Shown in pieces: positions 63,706-64,000 of a stretch of DNA of 64,000 nt. Numbering within the stretch: position 1 is the stretch's first letter; every line of letters begins with the position of its first letter. The notes under the pieces are model-generated. The model ran no database searches, was not told the origin of the DNA, and saw only the letters and a program-made list of their open reading frames with translations. Source of the stretch: Vombatus ursinus (Eukaryota; Chordata; Mammalia; Diprotodontia; Vombatidae). Both the position numbers and the translations under genes were made by a program. The stretch spans positions 31,721,184 to 31,785,183 of the forward strand of contig NW_020954550.1 in assembly GCF_900497805.2 (NCBI RefSeq). The letters run 5' to 3'.

Positions 63706-64000
63706 GACTGGGTTGGATTTCAGCTTTCTAAGTTCCAATTGTAATATGAAGGATTTGAAATAAATAAGGTCTCTTCCAGTTTTCACATTCCATTATGGCA
63801 CTGAATGCTAGTCACCTCCCTGCTTCATTATTATAAGGGATATTTTTTAAGGGAGGGAGGGTATTATTTAACATTCCTTGAGCTGTCCCGAAGGCAATGA
63901 AGTCCATTGCAACATTAAGCAGTTTCATTCTGTGACAATTTCAGAGCCTCAGTGTCTCTGACATTCCTCAGAATGCTGAGGCTCCACCGGTCTGGAATTG
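63706..64000. other. unassigned DNA at the window edge
   Basis: A short MIR-like end ('gtctcttccagttttcacat') lies near 63770. Otherwise nothing is recognised. Confidence 0.45.

Noticed and set aside
1-64000. CRISPR arrays, bacterial operons, phage or plasmid elements
   Set aside because: No spaced direct repeats of CRISPR type and no prokaryotic gene structure; all repeats are vertebrate retrotransposons or microsatellites.

Overview
The window reads as mammalian nuclear DNA, almost certainly from a marsupial. The evidence is many CORE-SINEs with the 'gggcagctaggtgg' head typical of marsupials (several with an RTE/BovB-type tail), long L1 fragments of the marsupial type, L2, MIR and CR1/L3 fossils, and a BovB-like RTE 3' end. 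No 7SL-derived SINEs (Alu or B1 type) are seen. I cannot name the species. No host protein-coding exon could be supported: every open frame is either short and unrecognisable or a piece of a retrotransposon. No LTR or retrovirus-like element was recognised. The window is intergenic or intronic.

Layout. 1-2.6 kb: a CTAT microsatellite, MIR fragments and a CORE-SINE. 2.6-6.9 kb: a 5'-truncated L1, a CORE-SINE with a perfect target-site duplication (TSD), two L2 copies with reverse transcriptase remnants, and a small unclassified repeat. 7-13 kb: mostly low-repeat DNA holding a 7SL (SRP) RNA pseudogene at about 11.75-12.02 kb. 13-15.6 kb: L2, a CR1/L3 endonuclease fossil and simple repeats. 16-34 kb: a dense L1 graveyard of nested insertions, including a nearly full-length reverse-strand L1 (26.4-33.8 kb, about 6.1 kb once its inserts are removed), a plus-strand L1 inside it, and a 2.0 kb rearranged L1 derivative inside another L1. 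34-47.7 kb: L1, L2, MIR, an RTE/BovB 3' end (42.9-43.4 kb) and a TG/TA array. 47.7-48.9 kb: an L1 with an intact 5' end whose 3' end lies inside ORF1, bracketed by a perfect 15-bp TSD. 49-64 kb: lower repeat density with CORE-SINEs, MIRs, L2 tails, a CR1/L3 fragment, an inverted pair of an unclassified repeat, an old L1 and a 17-bp perfect hairpin.

No gene network is present. The content is a stratigraphy of retrotransposition: oldest CR1/L3, L2 and MIR; then old L1; then marsupial L1 and CORE-SINEs, which cut into the older layers. Most L1 copies lie on the minus strand (about 11 of 14). This would fit an intron of a plus-strand gene, but that is inference only. The most interesting items are the 3'-truncated L1 at 47.7 kb, the composite L1 derivative at 23.7-25.75 kb, the 7SL pseudogene and the inverted repeat pair at 57.2/58.4 kb. 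No new defence-like or enzymatic system was found.
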